Source: Flavobacterium sp. HJJ
GTDB taxonomy: Bacteria > Bacteroidota > Bacteroidia > Flavobacteriales > Flavobacteriaceae
Length of the DNA stretch: 64,000 nucleotides
NCBI RefSeq assembly: GCF_015351475.1
Contig: NZ_JADKPR010000028.1
Location: forward strand, 1 to 64,000
Direction of reading: 5' to 3'
Below are positions 17,600-26,151 of the stretch, piece after piece. Under the pieces are notes generated by a model, which did no database searches, had not been told where the DNA came from, and saw only the letters and a program-made list of their open reading frames with translations. Made by a program: the position numbers and the translations under genes. The stretch's first letter is position 1; the number at the start of each line of letters is the position of its first letter.

Positions 17600-17936
17600 G
17601 ATGTTTTTTTTCGATGGATACCATAAATAAAAATTATAGTTCCGTTTTTCGGGGATTTGTGCTTTCATAATTGCCTTTTGTATTATAGCTCTAGACTCTA
17701 AAAATCTCATGGGGAAAGGAATCAGATAGAAAATGAAACTTATTTTAGGCATGAAATTCATCGATGTCTGGAACCTTTATTACATCTTTAGTAATTAAAA
17801 GTAGTTTATTAAAGTTCTTATCCTGAAGTAAATATGGTAATACGGTATTGGTTTTTGTTAAAATAATACTACAAATTGAATAAAATTAGAAGTATCTTTA
17901 AAATTAAAAAACTAACAAGCCAAGATTTTTAAAACA

Positions 17937-18335
17937 ATGAAAAAAATAATTACACTTTTAGTGTTAGGAGTTCTTATGAGCTGTACCAATAATGACAGCA
18001 ATAAGTCAGATTTAACTATAACAAGCAAATGGAAACTTATCGAAACCTATTTTAGTAATGGCGGAAGCGATACGAAATGGCAAAAAGCGGATAATAGCTA
18101 TACAATTGAGTTTTACCAAAATGGAACTTTCAAATCTATGAAGCCGGGAGCGCCTTGTGAAAACGGAAAATATTCTATTTCAGACAAAAATATTCTGGTT
18201 CTCAAATACACCTGCAGTACAGTTTATTCTGATTTTGAAACAACAGGACCTTATGCTGCCGATGCGGTTTCAATTATTTTGACTTCGAAGCTTTGTGATG
18301 AAGCTTGTCTGGAGAAATTTGAAAAAGTCAAATAA
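17937..18335 (+). CDS. Small lipoprotein, lipocalin-like
   Basis: This 132-residue protein has a lipoprotein signal (MKKIITLLVLGVLMSC) with cysteine at residue 16. The mature part reads like a lipocalin-type small beta-barrel: SKWKLIETYFSNG, then YTIEFYQNGTFKSM, GKYSISDKNILVLKY and a C-terminal strand VSIILTSKLCDEACLEKF. Two cysteines near the end (C101/C105 region) could pair. It is a common type of Bacteroidetes lipoprotein and no substrate can be named. It stands alone, upstream of the polyprenyl synthase gene but separated by about 160 bases with its own promoter. Confidence 0.7.
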   Translation: MKKIITLLVLGVLMSCTNNDSNKSDLTITSKWKLIETYFSNGGSDTKWQKADNSYTIEFYQNGTFKSMKPGAPCENGKYSISDKNILVLKYTCSTVYSDFETTGPYAADAVSIILTSKLCDEACLEKFEKVK

Positions 18336-18459
18336 CAAGGCAATCATAGTAATAAATTCATAGAGTGTTGTTTGATTTTGATGAACGTCATTTTTGTTCT
18401 TTAAAATTTAACGTCTGATTCAGGCATTTTTTTGCGGTAATAATTTACATTGTAATTAG

Positions 18460-18467
18460 TATCTTTG
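18460..18467 (+). promoter_or_regulatory. -7 box of polyprenyl synthase promoter
   Basis: TATCTTTG matches TAnnTTTG exactly and ends 27 bases before the ATG at 18495. A TTTG at 18431 is 25 bases upstream, longer than usual. This box overlaps the alternative TTG start at 18465, which argues for the ATG. Confidence 0.6.
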
Positions 18468-18494
18468 GGCTTTTGCAAATCAGAAAATCATTTT

Positions 18495-19469
18495 ATGCTT
18501 CCTATACACGAATATCAAGAACATTTTTTACAGTATTTAGAAAATCAAAAAATCAATAAAGAGCCAAAAAATCTATACGAACCAATTGATTACATTTTAG
18601 GGCTTGGCGGTAAACGGATGCGTCCGGTGCTGACTTTAATGGCAGCAGAAGTTTTTGATGCAGATTACACAAAAGCACTTCCGGCGGCTACAGCTGTTGA
18701 AGTTTTTCATAATTTTTCGCTGGTACATGATGATATTATGGATGATGCTCCTTTAAGAAGAGGCCAGCAGACTGTTCACGAAAAATGGAATCTTAACGCA
18801 GGGATACTTTCCGGAGATGCAATGCTGATTTTGGCTTACCAATATTTTGAAAAATATGAGCCGGCCGTATTTAGGGATCTGGCAAAACTGTTTAGTAAAA
18901 CGGCTATAGAAGTTTGTGAAGGACAGCAATGGGATGTAGATTTTGAAACCCGTACTGATGTTACCATTCCGGAATATCTTAAAATGATTGAATATAAAAC
19001 AGCTGTTCTAGTTGCTGCAGCCATGAAAATGGGCGCAATTATTGCAGATACTTCAAAGGAAAATGCTGATTTAATCTATAACTTCGGACTTAATTTGGGA
19101 ATAGCTTTCCAACTGCAGGATGATTATCTGGATGCTTTTGGTGATCCGGAAACTTTTGGCAAACAAGTAGGAGGTGATATTATCGAAAACAAGAAAACTT
19201 ATCTGTATCTGAAAGCATTAGAATTTTCTACACCTGAAAAAGCTTTGGAATTAGAGCAATTATTCAGTCTCCAATTAGATGAAAACGCAGAGAAAATAGA
19301 AACTGCAAAAACTATTTTTAATGAATCGGGTGCTTCAAAAGCGACTCAGGAAGCGATAGAGAGTTATACTTTTAAGGCATTTGAAACTTTGGAAAAAATG
19401 GACATCGATTTTTCAAAAAAAGAGGTGCTGAAGGCTTTTGGCGAAAACCTGATGGGAAGGAAAGTTTAA
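18495..19469 (+). CDS. Polyprenyl (isoprenoid) diphosphate synthase
   Basis: This protein of about 324 residues condenses isopentenyl diphosphate onto an allylic diphosphate, making the side chain of menaquinone or a shorter prenyl precursor. The first Asp-rich motif is HDDIMDDAP (D79-D83) and the second LQDDYLDAFGD; GGKRMRP near residue 38 is the usual substrate-binding start. Trans prenyltransferase length is normal. I chose the ATG at 18495 (MLPIHEYQEHF) because the upstream TTG lies within the -7 box. Phenylalanine at position 74 before the first motif is compatible with a medium chain product, but chain length cannot be fixed from this. Confidence 0.93.
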   Translation: MLPIHEYQEHFLQYLENQKINKEPKNLYEPIDYILGLGGKRMRPVLTLMAAEVFDADYTKALPAATAVEVFHNFSLVHDDIMDDAPLRRGQQTVHEKWNLNAGILSGDAMLILAYQYFEKYEPAVFRDLAKLFSKTAIEVCEGQQWDVDFETRTDVTIPEYLKMIEYKTAVLVAAAMKMGAIIADTSKENADLIYNFGLNLGIAFQLQDDYLDAFGDPETFGKQVGGDIIENKKTYLYLKALEFSTPEKALELEQLFSLQLDENAEKIETAKTIFNESGASKATQEAIESYTFKAFETLEKMDIDFSKKEVLKAFGENLMGRKV

Positions 19470-19481
19470 TATGCAGGATTT

Positions 19482-20231
19482 ATGGATGCCGTAGTAAATA
19501 CCCTTTTTTTCATTGACGAAAAATATAATATCAGAAAGCAGATGGTTTTTGCTGTCTGTTTTCCTTTGTTTACAATTTTGGCTTTGGGGATTGACAGCGT
19601 TTATTTTAATGATCATTATTTTGACGGACGCCAGATCACAAACCTTTTGGTGGTGATTTATTATTCTTTTTTCTTTTGGTTTTCGGATTCGTATTTGAGG
19701 AAACTGATGTTTGTAATGGTTTTTTTATCTTATATAGGGGAATTGATTTTTTGTCCCTTACTTGGAATGTATAATTACAGGACAGAGGCTATCCCGTTAT
19801 ATGTTCCTTTTGGGCATGCTATTGTTTATGCTTCTGGTTATGTTTTTGCACATACGGAATGGGCATTTAAAAACGATAATCAGCTGAGAAAATATTTTGC
19901 TGCAGGATTCGCAGTATTGTTTTTGTTGGTTGGAATCTTTCTGAAAGATGTCTTTACACTTATTCTGGGAACTCTTTTCTTTTGGGTTTTAAAGAGAAAA
20001 AAATGGCAGAACTTATATTGTTTTATTGCCATTTGTGTTATATTTATTGAACTGACTGGGACATTTTTTCAATGCTGGAAATGGGTTCCAAAAATCTTCG
20101 GGTTAATTCCCGTGGCCAATCCTCCCATGGGAGCCGTATTCGTATATGCAGGAGGCGATGTTCTTTTGTCTAAAATTGTTGATTATTGGAAGCGAAAACA
20201 ACAAGTAAGCAATATTGAAATTTTAAAATAA
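19482..20231 (+). CDS. Polytopic membrane protein, unknown
   Basis: This 249-residue protein has about seven hydrophobic segments (for example MVFAVCFPLFTILALGID, FAVLFLLVGIFLKDVFTLIL, YCFIAICVIFIELTGTFF) and a conserved-looking FIELTGTFFQCWKW near the C-terminus. It starts 12 bases after the polyprenyl synthase stop and overlaps the next gene by one base, so all three probably share a transcript. I do not recognise the family. A link to isoprenoid or membrane lipid metabolism is only suggested by position. Confidence 0.65.
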   Translation: MDAVVNTLFFIDEKYNIRKQMVFAVCFPLFTILALGIDSVYFNDHYFDGRQITNLLVVIYYSFFFWFSDSYLRKLMFVMVFLSYIGELIFCPLLGMYNYRTEAIPLYVPFGHAIVYASGYVFAHTEWAFKNDNQLRKYFAAGFAVLFLLVGIFLKDVFTLILGTLFFWVLKRKKWQNLYCFIAICVIFIELTGTFFQCWKWVPKIFGLIPVANPPMGAVFVYAGGDVLLSKIVDYWKRKQQVSNIEILK

Positions 20232-20584
20232 TGTATATTTCTCCAGTAAATACCGATTTGTTATTCGAAGAAGCCCAAAAAGAATCTTTATACCTGAGAT
20301 TGATTGAACAGCTCAATAAGGATTTTAATCTGGCAAATGAAGGAATTGATTTTCCTTTGAGTATTTCGCCCGATGAATTAAAAATACAGCTGCATGAAAA
20401 AATCTATCGGCTCATACAATACAAATTTGCTGAATATCTGAATCTGCTTTATATTATTGATGTTTCAGAAGATCAGATAAAAAAACTGGACGGCAGTGAT
20501 TTAGTAATTCTTGCAGAACAGGTTTCTTTTTTAATCCTTAAAAGAGAATGGCAGAAAGTCTGGTTTAGGAATAAGTATAAGTAA
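20231..20584 (+). CDS. Conserved-looking hypothetical protein
   Basis: This 117-residue soluble protein is rich in helices (YLRLIEQLNKDFNLANEG, ELKIQLHEKIYRLIQYKFAEYLNLLYIIDVSE). The start ATG overlaps the preceding stop (TAATG), so it is translationally coupled to the membrane protein gene. No catalytic motif is visible and I do not recognise it. Confidence 0.6.
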   Translation: MYISPVNTDLLFEEAQKESLYLRLIEQLNKDFNLANEGIDFPLSISPDELKIQLHEKIYRLIQYKFAEYLNLLYIIDVSEDQIKKLDGSDLVILAEQVSFLILKREWQKVWFRNKYK

Positions 20585-20706
20585 AAAGAATATTGTAAAT
20601 AAAGGTTTTACAAATGTTTTATTTTAAGTGGTATTGCTTTTTTCTTCCAATATTTAAATGATTAGATGGTATAATGGGTTTTTCATCTTCGGCATATAAT
20701 CGAATT

Positions 20707-20997
20707 TTACAATATAAGCTTGTCGGGATTTTGCCTGGTATCAAAAATAGTCACTATGATTAATGTCTTAGCTTCTATTGTGTAAATGATTTTATAGTGT
20801 CTTACAATTATTTTTCGATAAGTAGTGTCAATTTCATCGACTTGATATTGTTCGATAAATCGAATCTCCTTAATAGTTTTTAATATCTCGGTTAAGATTT
20901 TTTTCGAACTTTGAATAGATTTTTGCCTGTAATAATTTTGAATGGTTTTTAATTCTTGTTTGGTATCATCTGTCCAAACTATATTTATTTTGTCCAT
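20707..20997 (-). CDS. RelE/ParE-family toxin
   Basis: This 96-residue protein has the ParE/RelE pattern: INIVWTDDTKQELKTIQNYY at the N-terminus, a central helix pair, then the core strands YRKIIVRHYKIIYTIEAKTLIIVTIFDTRQNP. Unlike the module at 364-864 the frame is intact. The ATG directly abuts the antitoxin stop. Members either cleave ribosome-bound mRNA or inhibit gyrase; the final DTRQNP is typical of ParE-like proteins. Confidence 0.85.
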   Translation of the reverse strand: MDKINIVWTDDTKQELKTIQNYYRQKSIQSSKKILTEILKTIKEIRFIEQYQVDEIDTTYRKIIVRHYKIIYTIEAKTLIIVTIFDTRQNPDKLIL

Positions 20998-21243
20998 TTA
21001 CCAGCTTTCAATTTCTTTTTCTAAATCTTCTTGTGTAGTGTGATTTCCTTTCTTGAAATCTAACAAGGCGTCTGAAATTTTTTGCTTGTATTGTTTTCTG
21101 GTTAATGGTTTTCCTTCAACACTATGGGCAACAATTTCTTCTTCATTATAATTGTCAATAGTTTTTTTAACAATTTTGAGAAGGTTTTCATCTGCTATAT
21201 TTAAAGATTTTAAAATACTGTCTTTCAGTTCTAAAGCTCCCAT
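20998..21243 (-). CDS. Antitoxin partner of ParE-type toxin
   Basis: This 81-residue acidic protein comes immediately before the toxin gene. It contains SVEGKPLTRKQYKQKISDALLDF, the 'G.P.T..qy...i..A' pattern of small Bacteroidetes antitoxins, and an acidic C-terminal helix (TTQEDLEKEIESW) suited to cover the toxin. It would neutralise the toxin and probably repress the pair. Confidence 0.78.
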   Translation of the reverse strand: MGALELKDSILKSLNIADENLLKIVKKTIDNYNEEEIVAHSVEGKPLTRKQYKQKISDALLDFKKGNHTTQEDLEKEIESW

Positions 21244-21298
21244 TTTTATTTTTTAAATTACAATTACAAAGATACTATTTATATTTTATTTCTAATAA

Positions 21299-21850
21299 TC
21301 AAAAATACGCTCTAACAAAAGGCATAAGAGCATCGCTATATACATTGTCGTTTTCGTCAAACAATACATTATAAGCAAGTCCTACTGTTACATTTCCGGT
21401 TCGATAACCTGCGCCAAGAAATAAAGCCGTATTCCAGAAATTGTCTGTATATGCTTTTTGACTGTAATAAGCGTCATAATGGTTGTTAACATAAGATTCA
21501 TTCAGATTTATCGAAAGCTGAATCTCTGGAATCGGATTAATGTAAGTTAGAAAACTGACACCGTACACTCCTGAATCGTAGTATCCTTTAGAAGAAACAT
21601 AACTTGCCTGAAGACCAATACCTGTCGCCAAATAAGGATTTACATTATAAATAGCACTGGGTGCAACTGAAATATCGGTATAACCGTTTCCAAAACTTAC
21701 TCCTAAACCGCCTCCAAATTGTACTTTTTCCCAAAAAGGACTTCTCGCCGTAGGCATTTGCTGGTATTGAGCTATTACGTTTTCGTAAAAGAGAAAGATA
21801 AAAAAGATGAAAAGATACTTTGTGGGGGAGGAAAAGGCTGATTTTTTCAT
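21299..21850 (-). CDS. Small outer-membrane beta-barrel protein
   Basis: This protein of about 183 residues has a signal (MKKSAFSSPTKYLFIFFIFLFYENVIAQ) and a mature part made of alternating short strands ending in aromatic residues (GGLGVSFGNGYTDISVAPS, YLATGIGLQASYVSS, PEIQLSINLNESYVNN, ALMPFVRAYF), an eight-strand barrel pattern with a terminal F. I take the start at 21850 (MKKSAF); an in-frame ATG at 21871 would add seven residues. It is divergent from sucA. Such proteins next to sucA are sometimes mislabelled as 2-oxoglutarate decarboxylase; nothing in the sequence supports enzyme activity. Confidence 0.75.
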   Translation of the reverse strand: MKKSAFSSPTKYLFIFFIFLFYENVIAQYQQMPTARSPFWEKVQFGGGLGVSFGNGYTDISVAPSAIYNVNPYLATGIGLQASYVSSKGYYDSGVYGVSFLTYINPIPEIQLSINLNESYVNNHYDAYYSQKAYTDNFWNTALFLGAGYRTGNVTVGLAYNVLFDENDNVYSDALMPFVRAYF

Positions 21851-21923
21851 ACTTCTGGCTTTATTTAACAAATTTTTACGTAAAAGTACGTAAAAAAATA
21901 GATTTAAATAAATTGGTTTATCG

Positions 21924-21931
21924 TATTTTTG
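21924..21931 (+). promoter_or_regulatory. -7 box of sucA promoter
   Basis: TATTTTTG matches TAnnTTTG and ends 38 bases before the sucA ATG. No well-spaced TTTG is visible upstream, so the -33 element is weak. Confidence 0.5.
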
Positions 21932-21969
21932 CCGGACTATTTAACAAAAGTATATTCAATAACAGTATT

Positions 21970-24741
21970 ATGGATAGGTTTTCATTTTTAAACGCAGCAC
22001 ATACAGAATTTTTTGCTCAATTATACGATCAATATTTAGAAAACCCGGATAGTGTAGAACCTAGCTGGAGAAGTTTCTTTCAAGGTTTTGACTTTGGAAT
22101 GACTACTTATAATGATGAAAATCCGGTTCAGCGAATTGTTGAATATGTGGAAACAGGTGCTGACTGCAGTCTGGTTTCAGATAAACTGCAGAAAGAATTC
22201 AATGTTTTAAAGTTAATTGATGGATACCGCACACGTGGTCATTTATTCACAAAAACAAATCCGGTTCGTGACCGTAGAAAAAGTTCTCCGACTTTGGATA
22301 TCGAAAATTTTGGTTTATCAGCTGCTGATTTATCAACTGTTTTTGATGCTGCACAGGCAATTGGTGTTCCGCCTTGCTCTTTACAAGATATTATAACACG
22401 TCTTCAGGCGATATACTGCCAGCATATTGGTGTTGAGTATATGTATATCCGTAATCCTGGTGTTGTAAAATGGGTTCAGGATAAATTAGGAGTTAATAAT
22501 AACCAGCCAAATTTTACTGCTGAAGAGAAAAAGAATATATTAAACAAATTGAATGAAGCTGTTTCTTTTGAAAACTTCCTGCATACTAAATACGTAGGGC
22601 AAAAACGTTTCTCATTAGAAGGAGGAGAATCTGTAATTCCTGCTCTTGATGCTTTGATTGAAAAGGCCGCCGAAAAAGGAGTGGAGCAGTTCGTAATGGG
22701 AATGGCTCACCGTGGTCGTTTGAATGTTTTGGCAAATATTTTTGGCAAATCGACTCAAGATATCTTCGGAGAATTTGACGGTAAAGATTACGATCAGGAA
22801 TACTTTGACGGTGACGTAAAATACCATTTAGGACTTACTGCCGATAAAGTAACTAAATCAGGTAAAAAAATAAACATCAATTTAGCTCCAAATCCTTCGC
22901 ATCTTGAAACAGTAGGCGCAGTAATCGAAGGAATTACAAGAGCAAAACAAGATAAATATTTTGCTGATGATTTTTCTAAAGTACTTCCAATTGCCGTTCA
23001 CGGTGATGCTGCGATCGCAGGACAAGGTATCCTTTATGAAATCATTCAGATGTCATTGCTTGACGGATATAAAACAGGCGGAACTATTCACGTTGTAATC
23101 AACAACCAGGTTGGATTTACAACTAACTATTTGGACGCCCGTTCTTCAACTTATTGTACCGATGTTGCCAAAGTAACGCTTTCACCGGTATTGCACGTAA
23201 ATGCGGACGATGCCGAGGCTGTTGTTCACGCAATGTCTTTTGCATTGGATTACAGAATGGAATTTGGACGTGACGTATTTATCGATTTGTTAGGATATAG
23301 AAAATACGGTCATAATGAAGGGGATGAACCTCGTTTTACGCAGCCGGTTTTATATAAAATCATTGCAAAACACCAAAATCCAAGAGATATTTATGCTGAA
23401 AAACTATTGTCAGAAAGAGTTATCGATGCTAACTATGTAAATACAATAGAAAAAGAGTACAAAAAGGATCTTGAAGAAAACTTAGAAGCTTCCCGTAAAA
23501 AAGATTTGACAATCATTACTCCGTTTATGCAGAATGAATGGAAAGGATTCGAGCAGGTTTCTGACGATGTGATGCTGAAAAAAGTAGATACAAAGGTTGA
23601 CAGATCTACTTTGGATTCTATCATAAAAACAGTATCAACTTTACCATCTGATAAAAAATTCATTAACAAAATTTCAAAAATTGTTACTGATAGAAAGACT
23701 GGATACGACAACAATACGATCGATTGGGGTACTGCAGAAACATTGGCTTATGGTTCGTTATTGACTGAAGGTTTTGATGTACGTATTTCAGGGCAGGACG
23801 TAGAGCGTGGGACTTTCTCACACCGTCATGCTGTGGTAAAAGTTGAGGATTCTGAAGAAGAAGTAATTTTATTGGATCATGTCGAAAACAAGAAAGGAAA
23901 CTTCCATATTTATAACTCGTTCTTGTCAGAATATGGTGTGTTAGGTTATGATTATGGATATGCTTTGGCCAACCCGAATGCTTTGACAATTTGGGAAGCA
24001 CAATTTGGGGATTTCTCAAACGGTGCCCAAATTATGATTGACCAATATATTTCATGTGGTGAAGACAAATGGAATAACCAAAACGGATTGGTAATGTTGT
24101 TGCCTCACGGATACGAAGGACAAGGAGCAGAGCACTCATCTGCACGTATGGAGCGTTATTTACAACTTTGTGCACGTCACAATATGTATGTTGCCGATTG
24201 TACAACTCCAGCGAACTTCTTCCACTTGTTGAGAAGACAAATGAAAACTAATTTCCGTAAACCGCTAGTGGTTTTCTCACCTAAGAGTTTACTGCGTGAT
24301 CCAAGATGTGTATCTCCAGTTGAAGATTTCACTTCAGGTGAGTTCCAAGAAACAATTGATGACAATACAGTAAATAAAAAAGACGTTAAGACTCTTGTTT
24401 TCTGTACCGGTAAATTCTACTACGATATTACTGCAGAAAGAGAAAATAACGGAAGAAAAGATGTTGCGGTTGTTCGTATCGAGCAATTGTTCCCGTTCCC
24501 AGCTGATCAAATCAAAGAAATCATTGCCAAATATCCAAATGCCGACGATTACGTTTGGGCACAGGAAGAACCTAAAAATATGGGAGCTTACAGCTTTATG
24601 CTGATGAATTTTGACTTGGTTAAATGGAGATTGGCTTCGTTGAAAGCATATTCTGCTCCTGCATCAGGAAGTTATACACGTTCAAAACGACGCCACGCCG
24701 ATGCTATCAGAATGGTATTTGATAAAAATTTATTTAGATAA
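21970..24741 (+). CDS. sucA: 2-oxoglutarate dehydrogenase E1 component
   Basis: This thiamine-diphosphate enzyme of 923 residues decarboxylates 2-oxoglutarate and passes the succinyl group to the E2 lipoyl arm, a step of the TCA cycle. The start MDRFSFLNAAHTEFFAQLY and SWRSFFQGF are typical E1 N-termini. Catalytic-core sequences include MAHRGRLNVLANIFGK, VHGDAAIAGQGI, and DVFIDLLGYRKYGHNEGDEP (thiamine-binding region); the transketolase-like C-terminal half has GYEGQGAEHSSARMERYLQL and VWAQEEPKNMGAY. I use the ATG at 21970; the frame is open 150 bases further upstream but that part has no E1 similarity and would cross the promoter. It is followed by the E2 gene after 90 bases. Confidence 0.97.
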   Translation: MDRFSFLNAAHTEFFAQLYDQYLENPDSVEPSWRSFFQGFDFGMTTYNDENPVQRIVEYVETGADCSLVSDKLQKEFNVLKLIDGYRTRGHLFTKTNPVRDRRKSSPTLDIENFGLSAADLSTVFDAAQAIGVPPCSLQDIITRLQAIYCQHIGVEYMYIRNPGVVKWVQDKLGVNNNQPNFTAEEKKNILNKLNEAVSFENFLHTKYVGQKRFSLEGGESVIPALDALIEKAAEKGVEQFVMGMAHRGRLNVLANIFGKSTQDIFGEFDGKDYDQEYFDGDVKYHLGLTADKVTKSGKKININLAPNPSHLETVGAVIEGITRAKQDKYFADDFSKVLPIAVHGDAAIAGQGILYEIIQMSLLDGYKTGGTIHVVINNQVGFTTNYLDARSSTYCTDVAKVTLSPVLHVNADDAEAVVHAMSFALDYRMEFGRDVFIDLLGYRKYGHNEGDEPRFTQPVLYKIIAKHQNPRDIYAEKLLSERVIDANYVNTIEKEYKKDLEENLEASRKKDLTIITPFMQNEWKGFEQVSDDVMLKKVDTKVDRSTLDSIIKTVSTLPSDKKFINKISKIVTDRKTGYDNNTIDWGTAETLAYGSLLTEGFDVRISGQDVERGTFSHRHAVVKVEDSEEEVILLDHVENKKGNFHIYNSFLSEYGVLGYDYGYALANPNALTIWEAQFGDFSNGAQIMIDQYISCGEDKWNNQNGLVMLLPHGYEGQGAEHSSARMERYLQLCARHNMYVADCTTPANFFHLLRRQMKTNFRKPLVVFSPKSLLRDPRCVSPVEDFTSGEFQETIDDNTVNKKDVKTLVFCTGKFYYDITAERENNGRKDVAVVRIEQLFPFPADQIKEIIAKYPNADDYVWAQEEPKNMGAYSFMLMNFDLVKWRLASLKAYSAPASGSYTRSKRRHADAIRMVFDKNLFR

Positions 24742-24831
24742 AAAAAAGTTTAAAAGTTTAATGTCAAACCAATTAAACTTTAAACAAAAAATATTTTAGA
24801 ATATAAAATTCATAATTTAAAATAATAAGAC

Positions 24832-26064
24832 ATGATTTTAGAAATGAAAGTCCCATCACCAGGGGAATCAATCAAAGAAGTAGAAATTGCAACATGGTTA
24901 GTAAAAGACGGAGATTATGTAGAAAAAGACCAAGCTATTGCTGAGGTTGATTCTGATAAAGCGACACTTGAACTGCCAGCTGAAATGAGCGGAGTTATCA
25001 CGCTAAAAGCAGAAGAAGGTGACACAGTAGCAGTTGGGGCAATTGTTTGTCTTATTGATACTGATGCAGCAAAACCAGCAGGTTCTGCACCTGTAGCAGC
25101 TCCAGCAGCGGAAGCTCCAAAAGCAGCACCAGCACCAGTGGCTCCTGCTCCAGTAGCAGCTGCGCCAGCGCCAGCATCATCTTATGCAGCAGGAACGCCG
25201 TCTCCAGCAGCTAAAAAAATATTAGACGAAAAAAATATTGCTCCAGCAACAGTTTCAGGAACTGGTAAAGGCGGAAGAATAACTAAAGATGATGCTGTAA
25301 ATGCAGTGCCGTCAATGGGAACTCCAACTGGAGGAAACCGTGGTCAGGATCGTACAAAATTATCAATGCTTCGTCGTAAAGTAGCTGAAAGATTAGTAGC
25401 TGCTAAAAACGAAACAGCAATGTTAACTACTTTCAACGAAGTTAACATGACGCCAATCAACTTGATCCGTAACGAATACAAAGATGCTTTCAAAGCAAAA
25501 CATGGCGGACTTGGTTTAGGATATATGTCTTTCTTTACTAAAGCAGTTACAAGAGCTTTGGAATTATATCCAGATGTAAATTCTATGATGGACGGTGATC
25601 ATAAAATTGCTTTCGATTTCGCTGATATTTCTATTGCAGTTTCAGGGCCAAAAGGACTTATGGTTCCTGTAGTTCGTAATGCTGAAAACTTGACTTTCCG
25701 TGGTGTTGAAGCTGAAATTAAAAGATTGGCTTTGAGAGCTCGTGACGGACAGATCACAGTTGACGATATGACAGGAGGAACATTCACAATTACAAATGGT
25801 GGTGTTTTCGGAAGTATGTTATCGACACCAATTATCAACCCTCCTCAATCTGGAATCTTAGGAATGCACAACATTATCGAGCGTCCAATCGCCGTAAACG
25901 GTAAAGTAGAAATTCACCCAATGATGTACGTAGCACTTTCTTATGACCACAGAATCATCGACGGACGTGAGTCTGTAGGTTTCTTGGTTGCAGTAAAAGA
26001 AGCTTTGGAAAACCCATTAGAATTATTGATGGGCGGTAATGCTAAAAAAGCATTAGAATTGTAG
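24832..26064 (+). CDS. sucB: 2-oxoglutarate dehydrogenase E2 (succinyltransferase)
   Basis: This 410-residue dihydrolipoyllysine succinyltransferase forms the core of the 2-oxoglutarate dehydrogenase complex. The lipoyl domain occupies about residues 1-77 with lysine 43 in EVDSDKATLEL. An Ala/Pro linker (around 82-122) follows, then the E1/E3-binding domain (SPAAKKILDEKNI...GGRITKDD). The catalytic domain ends with SYDHRIIDGRESVGF, which carries the active-site histidine and aspartate. It is cotranscribed with sucA and ended by a hairpin terminator. E3 is not in the window, as is common. Confidence 0.97.
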   Translation: MILEMKVPSPGESIKEVEIATWLVKDGDYVEKDQAIAEVDSDKATLELPAEMSGVITLKAEEGDTVAVGAIVCLIDTDAAKPAGSAPVAAPAAEAPKAAPAPVAPAPVAAAPAPASSYAAGTPSPAAKKILDEKNIAPATVSGTGKGGRITKDDAVNAVPSMGTPTGGNRGQDRTKLSMLRRKVAERLVAAKNETAMLTTFNEVNMTPINLIRNEYKDAFKAKHGGLGLGYMSFFTKAVTRALELYPDVNSMMDGDHKIAFDFADISIAVSGPKGLMVPVVRNAENLTFRGVEAEIKRLALRARDGQITVDDMTGGTFTITNGGVFGSMLSTPIINPPQSGILGMHNIIERPIAVNGKVEIHPMMYVALSYDHRIIDGRESVGFLVAVKEALENPLELLMGGNAKKALEL

Positions 26065-26090
26065 TATTACAGCACATTATATTTGCAATA

Positions 26091-26120
26091 AAAAACTCGC
26101 TTTTTAAGCGGGTTTTTTTT
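26091..26120 (+). terminator. Terminator of sucAB
   Basis: CTCGCTT (26096-26102) pairs with AAGCGGG (26106-26112) around a three-base loop and is followed by eight T residues. Confidence 0.8.
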
Positions 26121-26127
26121 ATACTTG
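26120..26127 (+). promoter_or_regulatory. Candidate -7 box for WG-repeat gene
   Basis: TATACTTG differs from TAnnTTTG at one base and ends 24 bases before the ATG at 26152. It overlaps the terminator T run of sucAB. Confidence 0.4.
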
Positions 26128-26151
26128 CATTTCAAAAAAATAATTCAAAAT

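Larger units (their letters stand above)
17478..17936. other. Divergent intergenic region with regulatory sites
   Basis: The left part holds the cassette 2 promoter and two operators (separate entries). The right part, about 17600-17936, is AT-rich and must contain the promoter of the lipoprotein gene at 17937, but no box fits the consensus cleanly. I see no gene here. Confidence 0.6.

Noticed and set aside
17579..17761. 60-residue leftward open frame
   Set aside because: It overlaps the predicted operator and promoter region, has no recognisable protein features and is not next to a transcription signal in its direction.
21299..21850. 2-oxoglutarate decarboxylase
   Set aside because: Such a label is sometimes used next to sucA, but the protein is a small exported barrel with no thiamine-binding motif.
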